Below are positions 5,647 to 11,896 of a stretch of 11,896 bases of DNA, piece after piece. Source of the DNA: Candidatus Woesearchaeota archaeon (GTDB taxonomy: Archaea; Nanobdellota; Nanobdellia; Woesearchaeales; GW2011-AR4); contig JADHVE010000034.1 in the NCBI GenBank assembly GCA_016784195.1, forward strand, positions 1 to 11,896, written 5' to 3'. Positions within the stretch are counted from its first letter, which is position 1. Each line of letters opens with the position of its first letter. The position numbers and the translations under genes are program-made. Under the pieces are notes generated by a model that worked only from the letters and a program-made list of their open reading frames with translations, had not been told where the DNA came from and ran no database searches.

Positions 5647-6746
5647 TTTTTTGCAATAAGCCCGGTAAATTCTCCAATCTCCTCAAACACGCCTGATTCA
5701 GATAAAGTGTTAAACGGAGGAATATGGTTTTTGTGCCCAACTTCATAATCTTCAGGGCCGCAGCCAGGAGCCATATGCACCAAGCCGGAGCCTGCGCTTG
5801 TATCAACATATTCCTCGCTTAAGACAACAGTATGCACATTCGGATGTTCTTTTTCTAATTCCTTGTATTTTTCTACAACATCCTCAAATGGATGGGTGTA
5901 TTTTAATCCTTTAAGCTCGTCTCCTTTGAACTCTTCTAAAATTTTGAATTTTTTATCTGCAACTCCCTGTATCAAAACAGGCGCTAATGCCTTGGCTATA
6001 ATCCAGACTTCATCATCAACTTTAGCCCTGACATAATCAATTTTCGGATTGACCATAACTCCAAGATTGAATGGGATTGTCCATGGAGTTGTTGTCCAGA
6101 CAACCAGAAATTCATCTTTTGCTTTTCTTAGTGGAAATTTTACAAAGATAGAGTCCTCTGAAACATTCTTATACTCCAGTTCATGCTTTGCAAGCGCTGT
6201 TCCGCATCTCGCGCACCAGTGCATTGTCTTTTCTCCTTCATACAATCTGCCTCTTTCATGTGCTTTTTTAATTAACCACCACTCACCGTCAATCCATTCC
6301 CTGGATTTTGTCTGGTAAGCATTTTCAAAGTCCATCCAGACTCCGAGTCTTTCAAAATCCTTATTCATAACTTTTAAGTTTCTAACTGCAAATTCCTCAC
6401 AGGTTTTGATAAATTTTCCAATTCCAAACTTTTCAATATCATCTTTGTTTTTCAGTCCATGCTCTTTTTCCACTCCCTGCTCTGTAGGCAATCCGTGCAT
6501 GTCATATCCTGCTCGGTCCCAGACATCCAGGCCATTCATCCTTCTGAATCTTAACAAAGAATCTTTGTATGACTTGTTCCAAGCAGTGCCTAGATGAACC
6601 TTTCCTGACGTGTAAGGGGGTCCATCACAGAAATAGAACTTCTTGTTCCCTTTATTCTTCTTTCTGGCTTTTTCCAGTATATTATCTTCTTTCCAGAACC
6701 TTAAAATTTCCGGTTCAATCTTTAACGGCTCATATTTCTCTAGCAT
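5619..6746 (-). CDS. ileS: Isoleucyl-tRNA synthetase, N-terminal frame, ends early at a frame break
   Basis: The frame has the class I HIGH motif as PPYTSGKVHLGT (about residues 43-54 from the chosen ATG), then AGYDMHGLPTE. HWCARCGTALAKHE is a probable zinc site. The editing (CP1) domain carries WTTTPWTIPFNLG and HMAPGCGPEDYEVG. After GEFTGLIAKK it leaves the family sequence, reads MMQDLLKL and stops at 5619. The other frame picks up exactly at KK-DDARFIEALDKRKV. Joined, the protein is 1042 residues, normal for archaeal IleRS. The ATG at 6744-6746 is preferred over a TTG three codons upstream. No Shine-Dalgarno is seen. A truncated product would keep the ATP site and editing domain but lack KMSKS, so it could not charge tRNA. 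IleRS is essential, so the full protein must be made, unless a second copy exists. Confidence 0.85.
   Translation of the reverse strand: MLEKYEPLKIEPEILRFWKEDNILEKARKKNKGNKKFYFCDGPPYTSGKVHLGTAWNKSYKDSLLRFRRMNGLDVWDRAGYDMHGLPTEQGVEKEHGLKNKDDIEKFGIGKFIKTCEEFAVRNLKVMNKDFERLGVWMDFENAYQTKSREWIDGEWWLIKKAHERGRLYEGEKTMHWCARCGTALAKHELEYKNVSEDSIFVKFPLRKAKDEFLVVWTTTPWTIPFNLGVMVNPKIDYVRAKVDDEVWIIAKALAPVLIQGVADKKFKILEEFKGDELKGLKYTHPFEDVVEKYKELEKEHPNVHTVVLSEEYVDTSAGSGLVHMAPGCGPEDYEVGHKNHIPPFNTLSESGVFEEIGEFTGLIAKKMMQDLLKL
5646..5652 (-). other. Slippery heptamer A AAA AAG at the ileS frame break
   Basis: In the upstream frame the codons are GCA AAA AAG. A -1 slip here continues as GAT GAT GCA AGA, exactly the missing frame. 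The heptamer and its phase match the E. coli dnaX signal. There is no convincing hairpin 5-9 bases downstream; a 6-bp hairpin at 5568-5583 is over 60 bases away. A seventh A in the run would also restore the frame, so an indel in the sequence is the simpler explanation. Confidence 0.7.
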
Positions 6747-6781
6747 TTTAATCAATAATCTATTTTTTAATTAATCTATCC

Positions 6782-6880
6782 AAAACCATGGTTTTTATTA
6801 TTTTTTAATTAATAAATTTTTAACCATGCTTATTAATGGTAAATTTTTTATTGGTTTTCAATAATGGTTTTTTTATTAAT
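6782..6880. repeat. AT-rich repeats with ATGGTT/AACCAT units upstream of ileS
   Basis: AAAACCATGGTTTT (6782-6795) is a 14-base perfect palindrome, 36-49 bases before the ileS ATG. Further AACCAT (6822-6827), AATGGT (6835-6840) and ATGGTTTTTTTATTAAT (6864-6880) units follow among A/T runs. This may be an operator cluster or promoter region of ileS. Low complexity makes any function uncertain. Confidence 0.35.
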
Positions 6881-6901
6881 TTTTATTGTAGTTTATATAT
6901 A

Positions 6902-6965
6902 TTTCTATCATTCTGTGGGTTTCTAGACTTAACAAAGCCTAGCTTTTAGATAATAATGATAGAAA
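6902..6965. other. Nested inverted repeats forming a 64-base stem structure
   Basis: TTTCTATCATT (6902-6912) and AATGATAGAAA (6955-6965) are perfect 11-bp inverted arms. Between them CTAG-A-CTT (6923-6930) pairs with AAG-C-CTAG (6935-6942) around loop AACA. A plus-strand TATA-like stretch, TTTATATATA, lies just upstream (6892-6901). A further AAAACT/AGTTTT pairing follows near 6975-7000. It lies in the spacer before ileS and could be an RNA leader element, a small RNA or a binding site. No known family is recognised. Confidence 0.4.
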
Positions 6966-7052
6966 GGATACTAGCAAAAACTGCAATCTTAAAAGTTAGT
7001 TTTGATGCCATGCTAATTGGAATGTTCGGTTTGTTTTTAAAGTTTTTTAATT

Positions 7053-7604
7053 TTATCTGATTGTTTTTAGTCCTGTCCTGCTCAATTTAACAAACCATCT
7101 AGAAATATCCATAAAAATATCTTTTTGTTTTTTATGTATAGAATGTAATCTGTCAATGTGCTCTTTACATTTAGCTTCTGTTGTTAGTTTATGCTCTAAA
7201 TTTTTTGGAACGTAATCCATCAGTAATTTATAATGATCATCAAGATTTTTTATTTTACTTTTAAGCTCATTTAACTCATTGGTTATTGCTGGAATGCCTG
7301 AATAATCATTTTTTAAAAAATTGTTAATGACCTTCAAAGTCTTTTCTTTGTCTTTTGTTAAAATTGAAGACCTTAATACAGACAGGTTATAAAACAGGCT
7401 TCTCAGTCTTTCATTTAGCTCATTCTTCTCTTTCAGATGAGAATTCATCAGCGTTATCTCAACTGGAATACTCTGCTGGTAAACTGTCTTTAAGAATTTT
7501 TTATCATGCAGCTCTGAATACTTCTGGAAATTATCAATAACCTCTTTTATTTCCTTTAAATTTTCCAGCTCTTCTCTAATTTCTATTATGTTAATATTAA
7601 ACAC
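7053..7604 (-). CDS. Coiled-coil alpha-helical protein, unknown function
   Basis: The 183 residues are almost wholly helical and charged. Heptad-like stretches include IREELENLKEIKEVIDNF (8-25) and the region around ITNELNELKSKIKNL. There is no signal peptide, membrane helix or catalytic motif. A ribosome binding site, AAGGTG, lies about 6 bases before the ATG. The gene starts 8 bases after the stop of the AbrB-like gene, so the two are co-transcribed and probably act together. In archaea an AbrB domain is often fused to a helical PhoU-like domain, so a split regulator-plus-helical-effector pair is one possibility. A toxin role is another, but no toxin fold is recognised. The C-terminus SRWFVKLSRTGLKTIR is basic. 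Confidence 0.6.
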   Translation of the reverse strand: MFNINIIEIREELENLKEIKEVIDNFQKYSELHDKKFLKTVYQQSIPVEITLMNSHLKEKNELNERLRSLFYNLSVLRSSILTKDKEKTLKVINNFLKNDYSGIPAITNELNELKSKIKNLDDHYKLLMDYVPKNLEHKLTTEAKCKEHIDRLHSIHKKQKDIFMDISRWFVKLSRTGLKTIR

Positions 7605-7612
7605 CTTTTTTA

Positions 7613-7753
7613 CTATTTTTTTATTCTTTCAACTATAACTCTGACTAGATCATCTTCTTTTAATTTAAGCAATTGAATTATCTCTATTGGTACATTTATA
7701 CCCAGGCTTGTTCCTGTTTTCCTGATCTTCCGTACAAATTGCTCTTTGTCCAT
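7613..7753 (-). CDS. AbrB/MazE-type swapped-hairpin DNA-binding protein, 46 residues
   Basis: The short frame reads MDKEQFVRKIRKTGTSLGIN and continues VPIEIIQLLKLKEDDLVRVI to a TAG at 7613. This is the complete SpoVT-AbrB/MazE fold: an R-K-x-x-K-T-G-x-S-L-G-I-x-V-P loop, a helix with L-x-L-K-E-D-D, and a last strand VRVIVERIKK. Such proteins dimerise and bind promoter DNA, either as transition regulators or as antitoxins. At 46 residues it is the bare domain. A strong BRE/TATA element lies 33 bases upstream and gives a leader of about 10 nt. The next gene follows after 8 bases, so the pair forms an operon and AbrB may regulate it. Whether it is an antitoxin cannot be judged because the partner is not a recognised toxin. 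Confidence 0.85.
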   Translation of the reverse strand: MDKEQFVRKIRKTGTSLGINVPIEIIQLLKLKEDDLVRVIVERIKK

Positions 7754-7785
7754 ATTATTAAATAAGATAATAAATTATTTAATAA

Positions 7786-7800
7786 TATATAAATGTTTCT
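7786..7800 (-). promoter_or_regulatory. BRE/TATA promoter of the AbrB-coiled-coil operon
   Basis: AGAAACATTTATATA on the minus strand, identical in 15 bases to the element at 11641-11655, and preceded in both by AAAAAYAG. The transcript should start near 7764. Confidence 0.6.
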
Positions 7801-7821
7801 GTTTTTAGAAAGATTTATGCT

Positions 7822-7840
7822 TGAAAATCTTTGATTTTCA
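7822..7840. repeat. Hairpin repeat copy 1 (GAAAATC...GATTTTC)
   Basis: TGAAAATC-TTT-GATTTTCA is a perfect 8-bp hairpin. Its core is the same as that of the hairpin at 8022-8038, in the same orientation, and the bases after it (ACTGCATGC against GCGTGTATTGC) look distantly related. It is likely a dispersed hairpin repeat or a terminator-like structure between operons. Confidence 0.45.
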
Positions 7841-7962
7841 CTGCATGCCTGTTTTCTGGTTTTAAAGTCATATAACCTATAAACTAATTTATTACTAGAA
7901 AAATACAAAGCATTTTTTGTACAAAATTTAGAATAACAAAAATTTTCCAATTATCTATGTAT

Positions 7963-8055
7963 GAGTCCTATTTTCACCTTAAAAAAGAGGAGCAATGAAA
8001 ATTAAAAATTTTCAGTACACAGAAAATCTAAGATTTTCGCGTGTATTGCAGACTC
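7963..8055 (+). other. Clustered hairpins enclosed by a GAGTC/GACTC stem
   Basis: GAGTC (7963-7967) and GACTC (8051-8055) enclose two hairpins. The first is TGAAAATT-AAA-AATTTTCA (7996-8014). The second is GAAAATC-TAA-GATTTTC (8022-8038), extended by TACAC (8016-8020) with GTGTA (8041-8045). A 29-codon frame starting at 7995 after GAGGAG runs to 8084, but it is built from these palindromes and the ribosome binding site is only 2 bases from the ATG, so it is not called a gene. The rest of 7760-8160 shows no coding frame apart from this. The block may be a structured RNA or a small mobile hairpin element. Confidence 0.4.
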
Positions 8056-8104
8056 CCACTATAGTTGAAAAATTTTTGGAATAGAAAAAGTCAAGCTTCA
8101 TGTC

Positions 8105-8155
8105 AAGCCTATACCCTCAAACTTAAGACCGGGGGTATTAGGCTTTACCTTTTTT
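8105..8155. terminator. Hairpin with T-run at the polB 3' end
   Basis: AAGCCTATACCC (8105-8116) pairs with GGGTATTAGGCTT (8133-8145), 12 pairs with one bulged base, and a run of six T follows on the plus strand (8150-8155). The stem begins 15 bases after the polB stop codon, so on the minus strand it can end or stabilise the polB mRNA. On the plus strand it would be a classical terminator, but no plus-strand gene is known upstream. Confidence 0.5.
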
Positions 8156-8160
8156 ATAAT

Positions 8161-10644
8161 CTAAAAAAATCCTTCTAATTTTTTCTGCTCTTTATGCTCC
8201 AGTAAATCGTCTTTGCTGTAGCCAAGAACTTCAAATATTTTATCTAACGCAGGAACGACCTGGTTATTGACATAATAATCTGAATCATAGTCTTCTTCCG
8301 TAACTTCATCCGGAAGCTTAGCCCTGTTTCTTATTATATCCGAGCCTTGTGTGACTACAAATTTTATTAACGCGCCAGGCCCGATTTTAATTCCCCGGTT
8401 TATCATGCGCTGGGCAACTGCCACATGAGGCCCTTTTGAAGTATAATCTGAAATCTCTTTTTGTAATTGTGTATGAATCACAACCTTCTCAACAGGTATC
8501 CTTTTCTCCCTTAAGTCATTAATTATTTTTTTAACATATTTTAATGCCTTTTTTTTATCGCCGTCCCTTAAGATGATATCAAGGACCTTTTCCTGTGTTT
8601 CTTTTGCTATAAACGACCAGTTTCTTCTCACAGCTTCAAAACCTTTTATCTTTAATGTTCCATCCTCTGATAGTAAAGCATATTTTTTCTTTGCTCCCAA
8701 CACTCCCATTTTGGCAGAAACAAAAATACCTGCAGGATATAATCCCTCATATTCTAATTCCATAAGGCCCGGCAGTTCTGTATTTATCTTTTCTGCAAAT
8801 TTATTCACATCTTCCTTAGTCTTTCCGTCTAAAGTCAAAAAAACACTATCAGTATCTGAATAAAGAACTTTAAACCCGCCATCTTCAGCCTTTTTTATGA
8901 CATCCTGGATATAGAACCTTCCCCATGCTGTTGTTGCTTTTGCGCATTCCAGGCTGTACCATCTGGCGCCAAAAAACCCCAGATAGCCGTAAAAAGAATT
9001 TGCAAGTAATTTCAAGGAGTTTTGACGTGCATCAAGCAAAGCATATTTTGCGTCTTCACTCTTTATGATTTCCTTGATTCGCATCCTTCTGGTTATAAGC
9101 TCCTCAATCAAAGTAGGAATAAATCCTTTTCTTTTTGTGCAGAACCAGTATTCCTCATCCTCTGCAGGAGTTTTCTTGGCCGTACCTTCGCAGCATTCAC
9201 AATTCAATGTTCCAATGCCTATATTGTGGCTGCCGATTATTGTGGGGTACAAGCTTCTATAATCAAAAACAACAATATTTTTATATAATCCTGGATGAGG
9301 CTCATAAACAAAACCCCCTTTATAAGTCTGTAGCCTCCTGTTCTGGATTTCATTATAGCCGGGTTTGTTAGGTGCAATCTCATCAAAATTGGGTGTTTGT
9401 TTTAATAAAAACCACTCCACTAATTGAGAGAAACCCATCCTATTAACATCATAGATGGTTAAGCCGACAATTTTCACTAGTTCAATTATTGTGGGCATCA
9501 TCTTTTGGGTTAGCTTATAGGTTAATAGAGAATCATTCAGATTGTAATTGCAGAATTTTTCCAGTTTTTCGGGGTGTTTATCCCATATTTCTGAAAGTTC
9601 ATCCAGATCAACATCATGCTTAGATCCCCCCAATAACTCACCGGCAACTGCATCCAGGTTAAAGGCATCTGTTTTCATGGTAGGTCCCATTACTCTTTTT
9701 ATGAATTTGAAAATATCCAGGTGTGTGATACCTCTTATCCTGGATGTTGTAACCTTCTGTTTGTTAACCCTTAGTTCAGAATAATCCAGACCCAAATCCA
9801 TAGATATTTTATATTTTTCAGCTCTTGTTTTTATATAAGGCAAATCAAAGCCATCTGAGAAATAGCCTGTTAGAATATCCGGCTTGAATGTTTCAATAGT
9901 CTCCTTGAATTTTTCAATTAATTCAGCCTCTGAATTGACAAATTCCACAAAATCCAGTTCAGTTTTGAATTTTTTCCACACAAAAACCTTTTTGAAAGGT
10001 TTTTCATCTTTTTGGGATTTTGCTTTAGCGCTATTTCCAGAGTAAAACGCCAACATTATTATTGGGTTTTTTTCCGGCTCTATGCTTCTGGAAGGGCTGT
10101 ATGTTTCTATATCAAAAGACAAAATTCTTGGCTTGATTGTTTCAGTTCCAAGCTGCTCTATCTTTAAAGCCTTAAATACCGGAACTTTTGCCCTTAAAGT
10201 ATAATGCTCTGCCTCTGCCTCATACAACGTCAATGGCACAATTTTTCTGTCAATAAGGTAGCGCCTTGAGAACATTATATCATATTCATAAATACCCTCT
10301 AAAATCTCCCAGTCTTTTACAACTTCTCTTATCATGGGAACATCACCCGGAAGCTGAGTATAGACCTTTATTGCCTGGACATCATTACCTAAAAATTTTT
10401 TATTTACTGCCTCTGTTCTTGTAACTTTTGCTGTTTTGTCATCCCTTTCTACTTCTATCTTTTCCAGTTTTTCTCTAACATCAACACCTTTTTTTGGAAC
10501 AACATAAAAATAAGGCTCAAAGCTGTCATCTAAAATAAGAATCTGCTTATTGTCAGTAGTTCTTCCGAATAAATGGATCACGGGCTTACCATCTATCACT
10601 TTGTAGGTTACATCTAAAGGATAAAACTGGATTTTTTCTACCAT
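8161..10644 (-). CDS. polB: Family B DNA polymerase with 3'-5' proofreading and PIP box
   Basis: At 827 residues it has normal length for an archaeal replicative PolB. The N-terminal domain is followed by the exonuclease: Exo I FDIETYS (177-183, Asp178 and Glu180), Exo II GYFSDGFDLPYI (260-271, Asp267) and Exo III YNLNDSLLTY (367-376, Asp371). In Exo II the usual Asn after GY is Phe262. The polymerase core has motif A DYRSLYPTII (461-470), motif B KLLANSFYGYLG (545-556), motif C YSDTDS (595-600), KKKYALL (652-658) and KGFEAVRR (667-674). Cysteines 482, 484, 485 and 502 may bind metal. The C-terminus QKKLEGFF is a perfect PIP box, so it works with the PCNA clamp at the replication fork. The TATA box at 10667-10676 predicts a leaderless or nearly leaderless mRNA. 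No frameshift is seen. Confidence 0.95.
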   Translation of the reverse strand: MVEKIQFYPLDVTYKVIDGKPVIHLFGRTTDNKQILILDDSFEPYFYVVPKKGVDVREKLEKIEVERDDKTAKVTRTEAVNKKFLGNDVQAIKVYTQLPGDVPMIREVVKDWEILEGIYEYDIMFSRRYLIDRKIVPLTLYEAEAEHYTLRAKVPVFKALKIEQLGTETIKPRILSFDIETYSPSRSIEPEKNPIIMLAFYSGNSAKAKSQKDEKPFKKVFVWKKFKTELDFVEFVNSEAELIEKFKETIETFKPDILTGYFSDGFDLPYIKTRAEKYKISMDLGLDYSELRVNKQKVTTSRIRGITHLDIFKFIKRVMGPTMKTDAFNLDAVAGELLGGSKHDVDLDELSEIWDKHPEKLEKFCNYNLNDSLLTYKLTQKMMPTIIELVKIVGLTIYDVNRMGFSQLVEWFLLKQTPNFDEIAPNKPGYNEIQNRRLQTYKGGFVYEPHPGLYKNIVVFDYRSLYPTIIGSHNIGIGTLNCECCEGTAKKTPAEDEEYWFCTKRKGFIPTLIEELITRRMRIKEIIKSEDAKYALLDARQNSLKLLANSFYGYLGFFGARWYSLECAKATTAWGRFYIQDVIKKAEDGGFKVLYSDTDSVFLTLDGKTKEDVNKFAEKINTELPGLMELEYEGLYPAGIFVSAKMGVLGAKKKYALLSEDGTLKIKGFEAVRRNWSFIAKETQEKVLDIILRDGDKKKALKYVKKIINDLREKRIPVEKVVIHTQLQKEISDYTSKGPHVAVAQRMINRGIKIGPGALIKFVVTQGSDIIRNRAKLPDEVTEEDYDSDYYVNNQVVPALDKIFEVLGYSKDDLLEHKEQKKLEGFF

Positions 10645-10666
10645 AGAACTTTGGTTTGTTTTTTTT

Positions 10667-10676
10667 GTATATAAAA
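10667..10676 (-). promoter_or_regulatory. TATA box of polB
   Basis: TTTTATATAC on the minus strand, its centre about 28 bases before the polB ATG at 10644. Transcription would start at or a few bases before the ATG, and no Shine-Dalgarno is present, in line with leaderless translation. Confidence 0.55.
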
Positions 10677-10714
10677 TTTGTGATAAATCGAGAAATTAAT
10701 AATCTATCATATAA

Positions 10715-11617
10715 TCATTCTCTTTTAATTTGCATTTCTTTCTCTTTTCTTTGAAAATAATTCTGTACCTGATTAGCATATTCTCTTAAATTATAGAATG
10801 ATCTGCCTTTAACTCCTCTCCTGTAGGTTTTACCCGGTGTTACAAATCCCTCTTTATTTTTAATTTTTACAGGAGATCCATATTTATCCATCTTAACAAC
10901 GATTCTTTCAGGTATGAATTCTAGTGCAAGTGCTATTTTAAATTTTTTAACTGCATCTGGGTATTCCCTTTCTGTATAGTCCATCCTTTCCTTCAGCGTA
11001 GAAGGATCATAAGGATTCAATCTTTTGAATCTTTTTTGCTTTTTTTCAGGATTTTTTGCTTGGAAAATTTTTTTCCAATCTCTTCTGTATTTTCTGTATA
11101 TCGGTCCAATCTGAGTTGCATTAAGTAAATAATCTATAGTTTCATAAAGGCTCCAACTGTCTAAATCATTCTCTGTTTTAATTCTGCTTCCCTTATCAGG
11201 GGAAGGATCTTTTTTAACCAGTATAGGTTCTTTAGGAGGATAACCTTTGGGCTGTATCCAGAATTCCTCTAAATGCTTATATTTTCTTTTAAAAATTCCT
11301 GCTTCATTTAGACAAGTTTCAAGAGCATTCAAGCCTTCAAATATTTCAGGGGGTGTTCCCCATGAATTTTCAATGCCTCCTAGCATAGTTCTTAGAAGCA
11401 GATTATCATTTTCCAAATCTCTATGCCATTCTTGTTTTAAGTATCTATTATATTGGGGGAGATGTTCAAGAAGGTAAGGAACTTCTATTTTGAAATTTTG
11501 TTTATGAAATAATACAACATTATCTAAATTGGGATGTTGAGTAGTTACGTTTTTGTTTTCATCAGGTTGTTCAAACAGGCTTAATTGATTTGAATCAACC
11601 CCCTTAAGTTTATACAT
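10715..11617 (-). CDS. Basic protein of unknown function, 300 residues
   Basis: No family is recognised. The protein is soluble, lacks signal and membrane segments, and has a strongly basic second half (for example KNPEKKQKRFKRLNPYDP and QRKEKEMQIKRE), which suggests nucleic acid binding. Aromatic-rich segments stand out: LEEFWIQPKGYPPKEP, LDSWSLYETIDYLLNATQIGPIYRKYRRDWKKIF, and a C-terminal YRRGVKGRSFYNLREYANQVQNYFQR. The N-terminus contains SNQLSLFEQ, which looks like the bacterial beta-clamp motif QLxLF; its meaning in an archaeon is doubtful. AGGTGAT, a good ribosome binding site, is 8 bases before the ATG, but the nearest TATA box predicts a start too close to include it. The gene lies 70 bases upstream of polB and follows another minus-strand gene after 63 bases. 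A polB link is only positional. Confidence 0.65.
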   Translation of the reverse strand: MYKLKGVDSNQLSLFEQPDENKNVTTQHPNLDNVVLFHKQNFKIEVPYLLEHLPQYNRYLKQEWHRDLENDNLLLRTMLGGIENSWGTPPEIFEGLNALETCLNEAGIFKRKYKHLEEFWIQPKGYPPKEPILVKKDPSPDKGSRIKTENDLDSWSLYETIDYLLNATQIGPIYRKYRRDWKKIFQAKNPEKKQKRFKRLNPYDPSTLKERMDYTEREYPDAVKKFKIALALEFIPERIVVKMDKYGSPVKIKNKEGFVTPGKTYRRGVKGRSFYNLREYANQVQNYFQRKEKEMQIKRE

Positions 11618-11640
11618 AGAGAGTAATCACCTAATACTAT

Positions 11641-11655
11641 TATATAAATGTTTCT
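11641..11655 (-). promoter_or_regulatory. BRE/TATA promoter of the 300-residue protein gene
   Basis: AGAAACATTTATATA, 24 bases upstream of the ATG at 11617. It is identical to the element at 7786-7800. It predicts initiation at the ATG, while the AGGTGAT motif (11626-11632) would then lie upstream of the start, so either the transcript starts earlier or the motif is not used. Confidence 0.55.
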
Positions 11656-11680
11656 ATTTTTGTAACTTAGAAGTAACTAA

Positions 11681-11896
11681 TTAATCATGCCTATGTGTTT
11701 GATGATATTCTAAAATTCCTCTTGAAATAATTTCATTAATGAAGTATCTTTTTTCAGGAATTGATTTTTTGCTGCCAGAAACATCCAACAAACTAGGCAG
11801 TATTCTTTCTGGAACGTCATTTTTCAATAACTCATAAACAAAAATACTTCCGTGATAAATATCAGCTTCTAAACGCTCTGGAGGAAAAGAAATAAG
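11681..11896 (-). CDS. Unknown protein, C-terminal 71 residues
   Basis: A minus-strand frame is open from the right edge to a TAA at 11681. It reads LISFPPERLEADIYHGSIFV onwards and ends in SRGILEYHQTHRHD. It holds no Met, so the start is outside the window. Composition is ordinary for a folded soluble protein, with mixed helix-forming segments (YELLKNDVPERILPSLLDV and IPEKRYFINEIISRGILEY). The family is not recognised. It sits 63 bases upstream of the 300-residue gene, which has its own promoter, so it is probably a separate transcript. Confidence 0.65.
   Translation of the reverse strand, partial: LISFPPERLEADIYHGSIFVYELLKNDVPERILPSLLDVSGSKKSIPEKRYFINEIISRGILEYHQTHRHD

Noticed and set aside
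7696..7950. Minus-strand open frame of 84 codons
   Set aside because: It overlaps the well-supported AbrB-like gene in another frame and crosses its promoter and a hairpin. Its composition is not protein-like.
7995..8084. 29-codon plus-strand frame after GAGGAG
   Set aside because: Most of it is two perfect palindromes, the ribosome binding site is too close to the ATG, and no protein features are visible.

Overview
This AT-rich window comes from an archaeon, most likely a small-genome DPANN-type lineage such as Woesearchaeota or Pacearchaeota; the lineage is an inference and the archaeal domain is well supported. The evidence for archaea is a family B replicative DNA polymerase ending in a PCNA-binding (PIP) box, an archaeal-type isoleucyl-tRNA synthetase, TATA-box promoters about 25 bases upstream of expected transcript starts, several genes with little or no leader, and a tRNA gene interrupted by bulge-helix-bulge (BHB) introns.

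Layout. Positions 1-91 hold the first 30 codons of an acidic protein that leaves the window on the minus strand. Positions 92-374 are non-coding and contain an orphan 19-base tRNA 3' end. A free-standing LAGLIDADG homing endonuclease gene (375-1109, plus) runs head-on into a tRNA-Tyr(GUA) gene (1111-1277, minus), with one base between them. The tRNA gene is the most striking item. Its 73-nt mature sequence can be reassembled only by removing three introns: 21 nt in the D-loop, 20 nt inside the anticodon between positions 35 and 36, and 53 nt at the canonical 37/38 site. This leaves a 2-nt exon. Next come a secreted, membrane-anchored surface protein (1318-2754), a structured non-coding stretch (2830-2960), a winged-helix-like regulator (2959-3414) with a perfect 11-bp palindromic operator upstream, and ileS (3619-6746).

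ileS is split by a one-base frame change at A AAA AAG (5646-5652), the same heptamer that E. coli dnaX uses for -1 frameshifting. Joining the frames restores a full 1042-residue IleRS. A homopolymer error or mutation is simpler than programmed frameshifting. Upstream of ileS is an AT-rich repeat and hairpin region (6782-6965). Beyond it lies a two-gene unit: a 46-residue AbrB/MazE-type protein (7613-7753) followed 8 bases later by a coiled-coil protein (7053-7604). A 400-base non-coding stretch (7760-8160) is full of related hairpins and ends in a hairpin plus T-run at the 3' side of polB (8161-10644). The right end has an unrecognised basic 300-residue protein (10715-11617) and the C-terminal 71 residues of another protein running off the edge (11681-11896).

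Apart from the homing endonuclease, every gene is on the minus strand. Three of the promoters (upstream of 2754, 7753 and 11617) share an almost identical 15-base BRE/TATA element. The housekeeping genes (ileS, polB, tRNA-Tyr) serve translation and replication. No defence or biosynthetic pathway is visible. The novel content is mainly the RNA-level organisation of the tRNA gene, the ileS frame break and the structured intergenic elements.
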